Source: Flagellimonas taeanensis
GTDB lineage: Bacteria > Bacteroidota > Bacteroidia > Flavobacteriales > Flavobacteriaceae
DNA length: 64,000 bases
Assembly (NCBI RefSeq): GCF_003584105.1
Contig: NZ_QXFO01000027.1
Span: 310,001 to 374,000, forward strand
Direction of reading: 5' to 3'
In this document: piece by piece, positions 15,849 to 24,786 of the stretch
Numbering within the stretch: position 1 is the stretch's first letter
Layout of the letters: each line of letters opens with the position of its first letter
The notes under the pieces: model-generated
The model's input: the letters and a program-made list of their open reading frames with translations, nothing else
Database searches by the model: none
What the model was told of the DNA's origin: nothing
Translations under genes and position numbers: made by a program

Positions 15849-17233
15849 GCTTTCATCTCCGCATAATATTGGTAGAAATAGGGAATGGTCTCGATTCCTT
15901 TCAAGAAATTGAAAATTCCAAAGTGTTCGTTTGGTGAATGGATGGCGTCACTGTCCAACCCGAATCCTAATAGAATGGTCTTGCTTTCCAATACCTTTTC
16001 AAACAGGGCCACAATCGGAATACTGCCTCCGGTCCGTTGGGGGACAGGACTTTTTCCGAATGTTTTTTCAATGGCTTTGGCCGCCGCTTGGTAGCCATCA
16101 CTATCAATGGGTGTCACATAAGCCTGACCACCGTGATGAGGGGTTACTTTTACTTTTACACTTTTTGGTGCAATGGAGGTAAAGTACTTGGTGAACAGAT
16201 CGGTGATCTCATGCCAATCCTGGTTGGGAACCAATCGCATGGAAATTTTGGCATAGGCTTTACTGGCAATGACTGTTTTGGCTCCTTCTCCGGTATAGCC
16301 GCCCCAAATACCGTTTACATCCAACGTAGGCCGTATTCCGAACCGTTCCGTAGTGGTAAATCCTTTTTCGCCATGGACATCTCCTATATCCAAGGCTTTT
16401 TTGTATTCCTCTAGGTCGAAGGGAGCCTTTGCCATTTCGGCGCGTTCGGCATCGGAAATGATTTCTACTTTGTCATAGAACCCGGGAATGGTGATATGGT
16501 TGTTTTCATCATGTAGGGCAGCGATCATTTTTGCCAATACGTTGATAGGGTTGGGAGCTGCACCGCCGTAAATTCCGGAGTGTAAATCACGGTTGGCCCC
16601 TGTCACTTCCACTTCCACGTAACTCAGTCCACGCAAACCGGTGGTAATGGAGGGGTTTTGGTTGGAGATCATCCCAGTGTCCGAGATCAAAATGATGTCG
16701 TTTTTGAGTTTTTCCTTGTTCTCTTCCAGAAAACCAGCCAAACTATCACTGCCGACCTCTTCTTCACCTTCAATCATAAACTTGACATTGCAGGGCAATT
16801 GGTTGTTCTTGATCATGAATTCCACTGCTTTCACATGCATGAAAAACTGGCCTTTATCGTCACAGGCACCACGGGCAAAAATAGCTCCATCGGGGTGCTT
16901 TTCCGTTTTTTTGATGACGGGCTCAAAAGGAGGGGAGTCCCAAAGGTTCATGGGATCCGGCGGTTGCACATCGTAATGGCCATAGACCAGGACAGTGGGC
17001 AGGTTGGGGGCGATGATCTTATCGGCATAGACCACGGGATAGCCCTTGGTCTCACAAATCTCGGCATTGTCGCATCCCGCTTCTATCAAGGACTTTTCAA
17101 CAGCCTTGGCAGTTTCCAGCACATCATGGGAATAAGCGGTATCCGCACTGATAGAGGGGAGTTTTAGTAGTTCAATAAGTTCGTTGATGAATCGCTCCTT
17201 GTTGGAGTTGATGTAGTCGTTGATTTCTTCCAT
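15845..17233 (-). CDS. M20-family dipeptidase
   Basis: A 462-residue zinc peptidase of the M20 (PepV/CNDP-like) type that cleaves dipeptides. Metal ligands and catalytic residues are visible: His86 and Asp88 in YGHYDVQPPDP, Asp125 in ACDDKGQF, and Glu158/Glu159 in EGEEEVGS; HSPNEHF near the end supplies the last His. The frame is open further upstream, through the tRNA-Leu gene on the opposite strand, so ATG at 17233 was chosen because it starts the family-like MEEINDYINSNKERF. No signal peptide, so it is cytoplasmic. Its stop overlaps the phnA stop by 4 bp. Confidence 0.9.
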   Translation of the reverse strand: MEEINDYINSNKERFINELIELLKLPSISADTAYSHDVLETAKAVEKSLIEAGCDNAEICETKGYPVVYADKIIAPNLPTVLVYGHYDVQPPDPMNLWDSPPFEPVIKKTEKHPDGAIFARGACDDKGQFFMHVKAVEFMIKNNQLPCNVKFMIEGEEEVGSDSLAGFLEENKEKLKNDIILISDTGMISNQNPSITTGLRGLSYVEVEVTGANRDLHSGIYGGAAPNPINVLAKMIAALHDENNHITIPGFYDKVEIISDAERAEMAKAPFDLEEYKKALDIGDVHGEKGFTTTERFGIRPTLDVNGIWGGYTGEGAKTVIASKAYAKISMRLVPNQDWHEITDLFTKYFTSIAPKSVKVKVTPHHGGQAYVTPIDSDGYQAAAKAIEKTFGKSPVPQRTGGSIPIVALFEKVLESKTILLGFGLDSDAIHSPNEHFGIFNFLKGIETIPYFYQYYAEMKA

Positions 17234-17330
17234 ATAGATTTTAAAAAGGACACTAAAAGTACAAAAAACAAGTTTTTCAGGGTATCGGATTTGCAAATCG
17301 GAAAATTGATTTATATTTGCACTCCTTTCC

Positions 17331-17412
17331 GCGGATGTGGTGGAACTGGTAGACACGCTAGACTTAGGATCTAGTGCCGCAAGGTGTGCAGGTTCGATTC
17401 CTGTCATCCGCA
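17331..17412 (+). tRNA. tRNA-Leu (anticodon UAG)
   Basis: The acceptor stem GCGGATG pairs with CATCCGC. The D-arm has GGTAGACAC. The anticodon stem CTAGA/TCTAG closes the loop CTTAGGA, giving anticodon UAG. A long variable arm (TGCCGCAAGGTGTG) is typical of class II tRNA-Leu. The T-arm is CAGGTTCGATTCCTG, with discriminator A. CCA is not encoded. Confidence 0.95.
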
Positions 17413-17416
17413 CTTC

Positions 17417-17460
17417 AAAAGAAAAAAGAGCTTCCATCATGGAAAGCTCTTTTTTCTTTT
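17417..17460 (+). terminator. Terminator after tRNA-Leu
   Basis: AAAAGAAAAAAGAGCT and AGCTCTTTTTTCTTTT are the outer arms of a long hairpin with an inner TCC/GGA pairing and an ATCAT loop. The T-rich right arm acts as the U-run. It starts 5 bp past the tRNA. Confidence 0.85.
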
Positions 17461-17591
17461 GCACAGATAAATGATAGAATACACAATAATTTTTGGAAGA
17501 AAAAGAACGTTCGATACCAAATATTGTTTAATTTTTATCGATCTTGTGTAGAACAAACCAAAAATCAACTAACTTATTTATTGCGAAGATT

Positions 17592-17981
17592 ATGTACAAG
17601 GAAATTTATTTGGTCGACGATGAAGATTTGGTAAATACAGTGAACACCATACACTTTAGGAGAATGGGAATGGAGGATCGGGTAAAGACTTTTACCAATC
17701 CCGAGTTGGCCCTTGACGATCTTAGATATAGGGATAACCCTAATGTAAAAACACTGATTCTCTTGGATATCAACATGCCGGAGATGAGCGGTTTTGAGTT
17801 TCTTGAATTTATGACACTTGAAGATTTTCCCGGATCTAACGAAGTACTGCTTGTAACATCCTCGGAATCCGATGAGGATAGGCAAGAAGCCAAGAAGTTT
17901 AAGAAATATGTGAAGGAATTCATTACAAAACCTTTGCGTATAGAACATTTGGAGGATTATCTTCAAAGTTCCTATAAATAG
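17592..17981 (+). CDS. Single-domain response regulator
   Basis: A 129-residue CheY-like receiver with no output domain. The acidic pocket is VDDEDL (~6-11), the phospho-acceptor Asp is in LLLDINMPEMSG (~Asp57), the conserved Ser/Thr is in LLVTSSE and the Lys is in ITKPL. ATG at 17592 gives the normal receiver N-terminus (MYKEIYLVDD); an upstream in-frame ATG at 17544 would add 16 unlikely residues. A PAS-type histidine kinase follows 99 bp downstream on the same strand, so the two may form a phosphorelay. Confidence 0.9.
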   Translation: MYKEIYLVDDEDLVNTVNTIHFRRMGMEDRVKTFTNPELALDDLRYRDNPNVKTLILLDINMPEMSGFEFLEFMTLEDFPGSNEVLLVTSSESDEDRQEAKKFKKYVKEFITKPLRIEHLEDYLQSSYK

Positions 17982-18080
17982 AAATATTTCTTAAGCGGTT
18001 CATTCCAGGGAATATTTTATCCATCTTGGCAGTCCACCCCAACTTGCCATGACAAGTTTATTTGGTCAATATTTTTAACG

Positions 18081-19538
18081 GTGAGACAGAAACAGATTCT
18101 TATACATAACAAGGTCGAGAATGTCGAAGATAGGGGTGATGTTGTCTGGGCAATGGACCAGGATTACAAACTGACGGCATACAACAACTCTTTTAAGGAA
18201 AAGCTAAAGAAGGAAAGCTTGGGTACTCCGGTAAAAGGAATGGACCTGAAGCCGATATATCAGGACGGTATTTTTTTTAGCCCATGCAAGAAAGGATGCG
18301 AAAAAGCACTCAACCGCTACGCCACCACGGTCAAGCACACTTTTGAAGAGGAAGGCAACACGTATGTACATGAATTTTCGTTCCAGCCCTTCATGGATGT
18401 ATCCGGGGATGTTGCCGGATGTTGCATATGGCAAAAGGATATTACGGAAGAAGTGGGCAATATCCATAAACTATGGGATAGTGAACGGAAATATAGGGAA
18501 GCACAGCGAATTGCAAATGTAGGGCATTGGGAGTGGGACATGATCAAGGACGAAATCATTTGGTCCAATCAACTGTACCATATTTTTCATCAGAGCCCAC
18601 AGGAATTCAAGGCCAGCTACGGTTCTTTAATGGCAATTGTTCACCCAGAGGATAGGGAAGCTTTTCAAAAAGATGTGGATACGAGTATACAACAAAATGT
18701 AATACACGATATTGTTCATAGGATTGTTGTTGGTGATGGTGAAATAAGATACGTACACCAAAAAGGACGCACATTTTATGATGAGTTCGGTAATCCGGTA
18801 AGAATGGCTGGCACTACCCAAGACGTTACCTTGGAGGTCATGACCAAACAACAGATAGTGCAACAAAACAATGAACTTCAAAATTTTATAAGGATCATAT
18901 CGCACAATTTGCGGGGGCCCATATCCAATCTGTTGATGTTGTCCAAGATATACGATTGGGGCAGGGACGAAATGAACGATGACATTGTAAGAAAAATAGA
19001 AAATACCACAGAGGCATTAGATCAGACCATAAAAGACCTCAATCTTTCCTTGTCCCTAAAAAATGCGGACAGGGAACAATTTAGGGAGATAAAATTGGTC
19101 GATGTGATGAAAGATGTGGATGGCCTGCTTTCTGAAGAGATCATACGCTCCAAGGCCACCGTCAATACAGATTTTACCCAGGCGGAAACCATATTTGGCC
19201 TCAAAAGCTATATGGTGAATATTTTCTATAACCTGATCCTGAACGCCATCCACTATGCCAAGGAAGATGTGCCCCCCATCATCCAATTGGTCACGGAAGA
19301 AAGCAGCAGTTCCGTAATCCTAAGGGTCTCGGACAATGGTATCGGCATGGAGCTCTCCCCCGAGAAGGAGCGCAAGATCTTCAACATGTATGGTAGGCTC
19401 AGTGGGGCAACCGAAGGAAAAGGTCTGGGACTTTATTTGGTAAAGACCCAAGTGGAGGCCATGAACGGAAAGATTGGGGTGGAAAGTGAGAAGGAGGTCG
19501 GTACCACTTTCACCATCCATTTTGAAAAACAGCATTAA
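18081..19538 (+). CDS. PAS-domain sensor histidine kinase
   Basis: A 485-residue soluble kinase. A first PAS-like domain (~20-130) ends in CCIWQKDITEE, and a second (~145-255) contains the PAS/PAC motifs GHWEWDMIKDEIIWS and MAGTTQDVT. The dimerisation helix has the phospho-acceptor His in RIISHNLRGPISN (~276). The ATPase has N-box FYNLILNAIHYA, G1 RVSDNGIGM and G2 GKGLGLYLVK. There is no membrane helix, so sensing is cytoplasmic. The start is GTG at 18081. The stop overlaps that of the converging dehydratase gene through TTAA. Confidence 0.85.
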   Translation: MRQKQILIHNKVENVEDRGDVVWAMDQDYKLTAYNNSFKEKLKKESLGTPVKGMDLKPIYQDGIFFSPCKKGCEKALNRYATTVKHTFEEEGNTYVHEFSFQPFMDVSGDVAGCCIWQKDITEEVGNIHKLWDSERKYREAQRIANVGHWEWDMIKDEIIWSNQLYHIFHQSPQEFKASYGSLMAIVHPEDREAFQKDVDTSIQQNVIHDIVHRIVVGDGEIRYVHQKGRTFYDEFGNPVRMAGTTQDVTLEVMTKQQIVQQNNELQNFIRIISHNLRGPISNLLMLSKIYDWGRDEMNDDIVRKIENTTEALDQTIKDLNLSLSLKNADREQFREIKLVDVMKDVDGLLSEEIIRSKATVNTDFTQAETIFGLKSYMVNIFYNLILNAIHYAKEDVPPIIQLVTEESSSSVILRVSDNGIGMELSPEKERKIFNMYGRLSGATEGKGLGLYLVKTQVEAMNGKIGVESEKEVGTTFTIHFEKQH

Positions 19539-20482
19539 AGTGGTTTTTGGAAGGGCAAATGGTCCAGATCCACATTCCCGCCAGAAATGATTACCCCAAT
19601 TTTCTTGTCCTTAAAAGTTTCTTTTTCCCTGAGCACCGCAGCCAAGGCGACCGCGCTTGAAGGTTCACAGATTATTTTCAACCGTTCCCAGACCAATCGC
19701 ATGGCCGAGACAATTTCCTCTTCCGTGACCCGGATGATTCGCTCCACATGCTTTTGGATGATAGGGAAGTTTCGATCCCCCAGTTGGGTTTTCAGGCCAT
19801 CGGCAATGGTGTTGGTGGTAATGTTGCCCTCTATGGTGCCACTCAGTAATGACCTGTAGGCATCGTCCCCTTCGAAGGGTTCCCCGCCAATCGTTTTGCA
19901 TCCATTTCCAAAATAGGCTGCTGCCAATGCAGTACCGGCAATCAGCCCACCGCCACCCACAGGGGTTATCACATGATCGAGGTCTGGGTGCAGTTCCAGT
20001 AGCTCTTTGCATGCGGTCCCTTGTCCCAAGATGACGGCATCATCATTGGAGGGGTGGATAAAGGTGGCACCGTATTTTTTTTGGATTTCTTTGGATTCCT
20101 GTTCCCGGGCCTCCAAAGTGGGTTCACATTCAATAATATTGCCCCCATAGCCCCGAACCGCATCTTTTTTTACCTGGGGGGCATTTCTGGGCATTACGAT
20201 ATGCGCTTTCACACCCATGCTTTGGGCCGCTAGGGAAAGTGCCTGAGCAAAGTTTCCCGATGAATGGGTGACCACACCGTTTTGTTTTTGGCTTTCGGTC
20301 AGTTGCATGATGGCATTGGCCGCCCCTCGCATTTTAAAGGCACCCATCCTTTGGAAATTCTCACATTTGAAGAACAGTCGGGCCCCGGCCATTCCATCAA
20401 TCAGGCGGGAAGTAAGCACGGGGGTATTGTGGATAAAAGGCTTTATCCGCTCGTGGCACTCCATGAGTTGTTGCTTGTCCAT
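19535..20482 (-). CDS. PLP-dependent threonine/serine dehydratase or racemase
   Basis: A 315-residue fold-type II PLP enzyme. The Schiff-base lysine is Lys50 in GAFKMRGA, SSGN binds the carboxylate, and TPVGGGGL binds the PLP phosphate. The length and the absence of a C-terminal ACT regulatory domain fit catabolic threonine dehydratase or serine racemase, two activities of this subgroup that sequence alone does not separate. The products would be 2-oxobutyrate or pyruvate plus ammonia. No leader for attenuation is seen. Confidence 0.85.
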   Translation of the reverse strand: MDKQQLMECHERIKPFIHNTPVLTSRLIDGMAGARLFFKCENFQRMGAFKMRGAANAIMQLTESQKQNGVVTHSSGNFAQALSLAAQSMGVKAHIVMPRNAPQVKKDAVRGYGGNIIECEPTLEAREQESKEIQKKYGATFIHPSNDDAVILGQGTACKELLELHPDLDHVITPVGGGGLIAGTALAAAYFGNGCKTIGGEPFEGDDAYRSLLSGTIEGNITTNTIADGLKTQLGDRNFPIIQKHVERIIRVTEEEIVSAMRLVWERLKIICEPSSAVALAAVLREKETFKDKKIGVIISGGNVDLDHLPFQKPL

Positions 20483-20535
20483 AGGTAACAGGCCCGGTAA
20501 GTGTCAGGTCCGGGCATAAAGATAAGGACAAGGGG

Positions 20536-21447
20536 TCAATTATGGGACTCCACGTTTTCCTCTTCTTCTTCTTCCTTGTCAACGGAGATTCCTTCCATGC
20601 TCAATTCAGGAATGACCAACAGGGGTATCTGTGCATGGAAAGCAGCTCGTTTCACAATGGGTTCGCGGGTCATTTTTTCCATATAACTATGCTGGTAGTT
20701 CAGCATGGCCAGTAAGTGGATGTCCAATTCTTGGGAGAAGACTTCCAACGTCTGTGAGACCGAATTGAGTTCGGAAACCGTGTGTACATAATGTTCCACA
20801 TCGCCCAAATACCTCCGCAGCATGTTCAGGTTGAACTGTTGTAGCTCTGTCAGGGCCTTGATGCTGTATTGCACATGCACGATCCGGATGGTGGCATGGA
20901 ACATTTTTGAAATTTCGATCAAGGGAGATAGTTCCGAGGCGGCATAGAACCGGGTGAAATCCGTGGCGAAGGCAATTTCGGTGGGCGTGACGAACTCAAA
21001 ATGATGGGGAATGGCCAGAATGGGACATTTTTTGGCACTCTTGATCATGCGTACTGTGTTGCTGCCCATAAAAACCTCATCCGCGCCGGAAGCTCCCTTG
21101 GTCCCAGTGATCACCAAGTGGATGCCAAAAGTGTCCACAATGTCCTTGACCTCTTCCGCCAAAAGATTGAAGGAAGAAATCGTTTCAAAACTGTGGTTGG
21201 GGTTTCTGTACTTATCTTTGATTCGTGCGACTGTTCTTTGCAATCCCCTTTCAGAAGTATCCTTCACCGCATCCACTATGCGGACGCCATCGATCATTTT
21301 GGCCATGAAACGGCTGCTCGGGATGACAGGAGTATAGGTGTTCAGCAGATAAAAAGTACATCGCTTGTTGCGGAAAAGCTGCATCGCATAATCAATGGCG
21401 TTCCAGGCATTTTCCGAAAAATCCGTGGGTATGAGAATCCTTTGCAT
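20536..21447 (-). CDS. Universal stress protein (tandem UspA domains)
   Basis: A 303-residue UspA-superfamily protein with two domains (~1-145, starting QRILIPTDFSENAWNAIDYA, and ~150-290). The first has the nucleotide-binding type motif GTKGASGADEVFMGSN. The C-terminal 15 residues are strongly acidic (DKEEEEEENVE). It is the last gene before the Fnr regulator gene and has its own Fnr-type palindrome and -7 element (21470-21512), so induction at low oxygen is likely. The molecular role of Usp proteins is mostly nucleotide-dependent stress survival. Confidence 0.85.
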   Translation of the reverse strand: MQRILIPTDFSENAWNAIDYAMQLFRNKRCTFYLLNTYTPVIPSSRFMAKMIDGVRIVDAVKDTSERGLQRTVARIKDKYRNPNHSFETISSFNLLAEEVKDIVDTFGIHLVITGTKGASGADEVFMGSNTVRMIKSAKKCPILAIPHHFEFVTPTEIAFATDFTRFYAASELSPLIEISKMFHATIRIVHVQYSIKALTELQQFNLNMLRRYLGDVEHYVHTVSELNSVSQTLEVFSQELDIHLLAMLNYQHSYMEKMTREPIVKRAAFHAQIPLLVIPELSMEGISVDKEEEEEENVESHN

Positions 21448-21469
21448 CTGACGAAATTTTTAGATGCGA

Positions 21470-21512
21470 TAAAATTAGCCTTGTGGGAATGGGGATACTA
21501 TGACAATTGTCA
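21470..21512 (-). promoter_or_regulatory. Fnr-type promoter of the universal stress gene
   Basis: The palindrome TGACAATTGTCA at 21501-21512 is followed on the minus strand by TAATTTTA (21477-21470). The distance from palindrome centre to the final base is 36.5 bp, as at the other boxes. It drives the gene starting at 21447. Confidence 0.75.
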
Positions 21513-21526
21513 GGTTTTGGGAAGCC

Positions 21527-22216
21527 TTAGAAACCTTCCACCATTTCAATGAGTTTGCGCTCGTCCTTGATGCCTATCTTTTTGCCAGAGGTGCGGATAA
21601 GCCCTTTTTTCTTGAATTCTGAAATGATCCTAATGGCAGATTCCGTTGCGGTACCCACGACATTGGAGATGTCCTCCCTGGAAAGGGTAAGCGCCAAAAA
21701 GCCGTCCTTGTCCTCTCCAAAGTTGTTCCTAAGGTACAGAAAAGCTTCGGCCACGCGTTGTTTCACAGTTTTTTGGGAGATGTTCACGATCACATCGTCC
21801 GCTTCCTTCAGGTCGTGGGCCATGTGTCTCAACACCTCCAAGGTAAAGTTAGGGTTTCTTTGAAGGGTGTGGGTAATGCTTTCCTTTGGAATAAAACAGA
21901 CCTCCATGTCACTTACGGCGACCGCGGAAAGGTTGGTGCTTTCCTCGGCGATCACGGAACGTTGGCCTAGGACCTCACCCTTAGTGGCCAATTTTACGAT
22001 CTGGTCCTTGCCGTTTGCGCTCAGCTTGGAAAGTTTGGAGACCCCGTTGCGCACACAATAGACCCCATTGAGTTTGTCACCCTCTTCAAAAAGGGGCTGT
22101 CCCTTTTTTATGGTCTTTGTGGTCTTGGAGTCGGATACCGTTTTCAATTCTTCCTTGCTCATGGCCCGGAGTGAATTGAACTGTCTTATAATGCAATTTT
22201 CACATCTGCTTTCCAT
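21527..22216 (-). CDS. Fnr/Crp-family transcriptional regulator
   Basis: A 229-residue protein with an effector domain (~25-140) and a winged helix-turn-helix (~175-225). Cys5 and Cys8 (CENC) and Cys107 in EVCFIP align with E. coli FNR Cys20, Cys23 and Cys122, but the residue matching Cys29 is Asn14; Cys54 is the only other Cys. In the recognition helix Glu192 and Arg196 match the FNR residues that contact the TGA half-site, while FNR Ser212 is Ile. It is divergent from ccoI across one palindrome, so it probably regulates itself and the oxidase genes. Oxygen sensing by an iron-sulfur cluster is likely but not certain with three aligned Cys. Confidence 0.85.
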   Translation of the reverse strand: MESRCENCIIRQFNSLRAMSKEELKTVSDSKTTKTIKKGQPLFEEGDKLNGVYCVRNGVSKLSKLSANGKDQIVKLATKGEVLGQRSVIAEESTNLSAVAVSDMEVCFIPKESITHTLQRNPNFTLEVLRHMAHDLKEADDVIVNISQKTVKQRVAEAFLYLRNNFGEDKDGFLALTLSREDISNVVGTATESAIRIISEFKKKGLIRTSGKKIGIKDERKLIEMVEGF

Positions 22217-22239
22217 GTGGATGGGTTTACCTGAGAACG

Positions 22240-22313
22240 CAAATTTATGGTATTGGAATAGCCCATTAACTGATAAATATCATATTTTTATGAGGAATCG
22301 TATTACAACTTTG
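22240..22313. promoter_or_regulatory. Divergent fnr-ccoI promoter region sharing one Fnr box
   Basis: The palindrome TGATAAATATCA is at 22271-22282. On the minus strand TAAATTTG (22247-22240) serves the regulator gene; on the plus strand the last G of a TTTG lies at 22313 upstream of ccoI. Both are exactly 36.5 bp from the palindrome centre, placing the regulator near -41.5 for both genes (class II position). Confidence 0.8.
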
Positions 22314-22342
22314 TGCCTAGGTATAAAGCAAATGTTCAATAG

Positions 22343-24727
22343 ATGGCAAACACAACCTGTTACCATTGTGGGGATGAGTGTGGAAATGGTGCGGTGCATT
22401 ATGATGATAAAGATTTTTGTTGCAATGGCTGCAAGACCGTGTATGAAATTTTCACTTCCAATGGCCTGTCCGCCTATTATGAAATAGAGGCCAAGGCGGG
22501 GACCACACCCAATGAGATCACCAAGAAATATGATTTTCTGGACAATCAGGAAATCGTGGAACAGTTGGTGGAGTTCAACGAAGAGGGCATACAGGTGGTG
22601 AATCTGAGCATTCCCACTATTCACTGTAGCTCATGTATTTGGGTGTTGGAAAACCTGAACCGTTTGCATAGGGCCATCACGGCCTCCCAAGTGGATTTCC
22701 CCAAAAAGACCATCCGGGTCACCTACAAGACCGACGAATTTTCCCTGAAGACCTTGGTGCTCTTGTTGGGTAGCATAGGGTACGAGCCCTATATTTCCTT
22801 GGAAGAATACAATAAGAAAAGCCATAGGGTGGACCGCTCGCTTATTTATAAGTTGGGGGTCGCAGGTTTTGCCTTTGGCAATGTGATGCTTCTTTCCTTC
22901 CCTGAATATTTTGAAGTGGAAGAGTTCTGGCTGGACCAATACAAACCCGTTTTCCGTTGGTTGATGTTCGCATTTTCCCTGCCCGTGGTCTTCTATGCCG
23001 GGCGGGATTACTTTACGGCTGCTTATAAAGGACTTCGGACCAAACTGCTCAACATAGATGTGCCCATAGCACTGGGCATTCTGGCCCTTTTTATCCGAAG
23101 TACCGTGGATATCATTTTCAATCTTGGTTCCGGTTTTTTTGATAGCCTCACTGGGTTGGTGTTCTTCCTGCTGTTGGGCAAATTCTTTCAGCAGAAAACC
23201 TACGCCTACCTCTCTTTTGAACGCGACTACAAATCCTATTTCCCCATGGCGGTGACCCGTTTGAAACAGGATGGCGAAGAGGAGAACGTACAGGTCTATA
23301 AAGTGGATGTGGGGGATCGGATCTTGGTCAGGAGCCACGAGATCATTCCCGTGGATTGCGTATTGATGAAGGGAACGGCCGAGATAGACTACAGTTTTGT
23401 GACCGGGGAATCCGATGCGGTCCACAAACAATCTGGCGATAAGCTGTTCGCCGGGGGAAGGCAGATGGGCGGAATTTTGGAGGTAGAGGTGCTCAAGTCC
23501 GTTTCGCAGAGCTACTTGACCCAATTGTGGGGCAATTCCGTTTTTTCAAAAGACAGGGCGAGTCAGTTCCAAACCTTGACGGACAGTATCGGGAAACGTT
23601 TCACTGCCGCCGTTCTCACCATAGCCCTATTGGCCACTGTTTTTTGGTTGGTCTATAGGCCTGGTATGGCCCTTAATGTATTCACCTCAGTGCTGATCAT
23701 TGCCTGCCCCTGCGCCATTGCATTGGCGGCACCTTTCACATTGGGCAACATGCTCCGCATATTTGGAAGGCATAAATTCTACCTGAAAAATGCAAGTGTC
23801 ATAGAACGTTTGGCCAAAATCGATATGGCCATCTTTGATAAAACGGGCACATTGACCACCAATAAAAAGGATACCATTCTCTATGAAGGAGTGGAATTGA
23901 CCAAGGAGGAAACCGCCCTATTGAAAACTACGCTCAGGGCATCCAACCATCCCTTGAGCCGGTCGCTGTACGATATACTCAAGTCAAATGCCATCATGAC
24001 CCTGGATGAATTCCAGGAACATACAGGAAAGGGCCTTGAGGGAAGGGCCAAGGAACATTCCATCAAAGTCGGGTCTGCTACCTATGTGGGGAAAGAACCG
24101 TCCACCCATTTGGCCGACACCTCGGTCTATGTGAGTTCAGATGAGGATATCAAAGGACGCTTTGTGTTCAAGAACACCTATAGGGAAGGAATAGACAAGG
24201 TTTTTGAAACACTTGGGGGGCATTTGGAACTGGGCATCCTTTCCGGTGACAATGATGGTGAACGACACCAACTGCAAAAGCTGCTCCCGCCAAAGACCCA
24301 AATGCTGTTCAACCAAAAACCTGAGGACAAATTGGAATACATCAAAGGATTGCAGGAAGAGCACAATGTACTCATGGTGGGCGATGGGCTGAACGATGCT
24401 GGAGCTTTGGCACAGAGTAATGTGGGCATTGCCATATCGGAGAACATCAATGTATTTTCCCCGGCCTGTGATGGCATATTGGACGCTTCACGGATGTCCC
24501 TGTTGCCCAAGTTCATCAACCTGTCGCAAAGCTCCATCCGGGTCATCAAAATGAGCTTTCTGCTCTCCCTGTGCTACAATGTGGTTGGATTGTACTTTGC
24601 CGTTACAGGCCAGCTACAACCGGTCATTGCGGCTATTTTGATGCCCTTGAGTTCCATCAGTATTGTGGTCTTTACCACCTTGGCAACCAATTTTTTGGGC
24701 AAAGGACTAAAAAATCTTGAAAGCTGA
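22343..24727 (+). CDS. ccoI: CcoI/FixI copper-translocating P-type ATPase
   Basis: A 794-residue heavy-metal P1B ATPase of the type that supplies copper for cbb3 oxidase assembly. An N-terminal Cys-rich treble-clef domain (CYHCGDEC...FCCNGC, ~6-30) precedes an HMA domain with CSSC (~94-97). Eight membrane helices follow, with CPC at ~454-456, the TGES-like TGESDA actuator motif, phospho-acceptor DKTGT at ~498, an HP motif in SNHPLS and GDGLNDAG at ~680. It is transcribed divergently from the Fnr gene. The stop codon forms the first three bases of the next Fnr box. Confidence 0.92.
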   Translation: MANTTCYHCGDECGNGAVHYDDKDFCCNGCKTVYEIFTSNGLSAYYEIEAKAGTTPNEITKKYDFLDNQEIVEQLVEFNEEGIQVVNLSIPTIHCSSCIWVLENLNRLHRAITASQVDFPKKTIRVTYKTDEFSLKTLVLLLGSIGYEPYISLEEYNKKSHRVDRSLIYKLGVAGFAFGNVMLLSFPEYFEVEEFWLDQYKPVFRWLMFAFSLPVVFYAGRDYFTAAYKGLRTKLLNIDVPIALGILALFIRSTVDIIFNLGSGFFDSLTGLVFFLLLGKFFQQKTYAYLSFERDYKSYFPMAVTRLKQDGEEENVQVYKVDVGDRILVRSHEIIPVDCVLMKGTAEIDYSFVTGESDAVHKQSGDKLFAGGRQMGGILEVEVLKSVSQSYLTQLWGNSVFSKDRASQFQTLTDSIGKRFTAAVLTIALLATVFWLVYRPGMALNVFTSVLIIACPCAIALAAPFTLGNMLRIFGRHKFYLKNASVIERLAKIDMAIFDKTGTLTTNKKDTILYEGVELTKEETALLKTTLRASNHPLSRSLYDILKSNAIMTLDEFQEHTGKGLEGRAKEHSIKVGSATYVGKEPSTHLADTSVYVSSDEDIKGRFVFKNTYREGIDKVFETLGGHLELGILSGDNDGERHQLQKLLPPKTQMLFNQKPEDKLEYIKGLQEEHNVLMVGDGLNDAGALAQSNVGIAISENINVFSPACDGILDASRMSLLPKFINLSQSSIRVIKMSFLLSLCYNVVGLYFAVTGQLQPVIAAILMPLSSISIVVFTTLATNFLGKGLKNLES

Positions 24728-24767
24728 TATATGTCATTTTTTTCAACATACCATCACAGTAGTTTTA
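24725..24767 (+). promoter_or_regulatory. Fnr-type promoter of the ccoS-ccoNO-ccoQ-ccoP operon
   Basis: TGATATATGTCA (24725-24736) begins in the TGA stop of ccoI. TAGTTTTA (24760-24767) follows at the common 36.5-bp spacing, about 20 bp before the ccoS start. Confidence 0.75.
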
Positions 24768-24786
24768 CCCTCAAATTAAGGCAGGT

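Noticed and set aside
17234..17464. N-terminal extension of the M20 dipeptidase
   Set aside because: The open frame runs through the tRNA-Leu gene and its terminator on the other strand; the internal ATG at 17233 gives the family N-terminus.
22631..23524. A 297-codon minus-strand frame inside ccoI
   Set aside because: Antisense to clear P-type ATPase motifs; no promoter, start context or domain.
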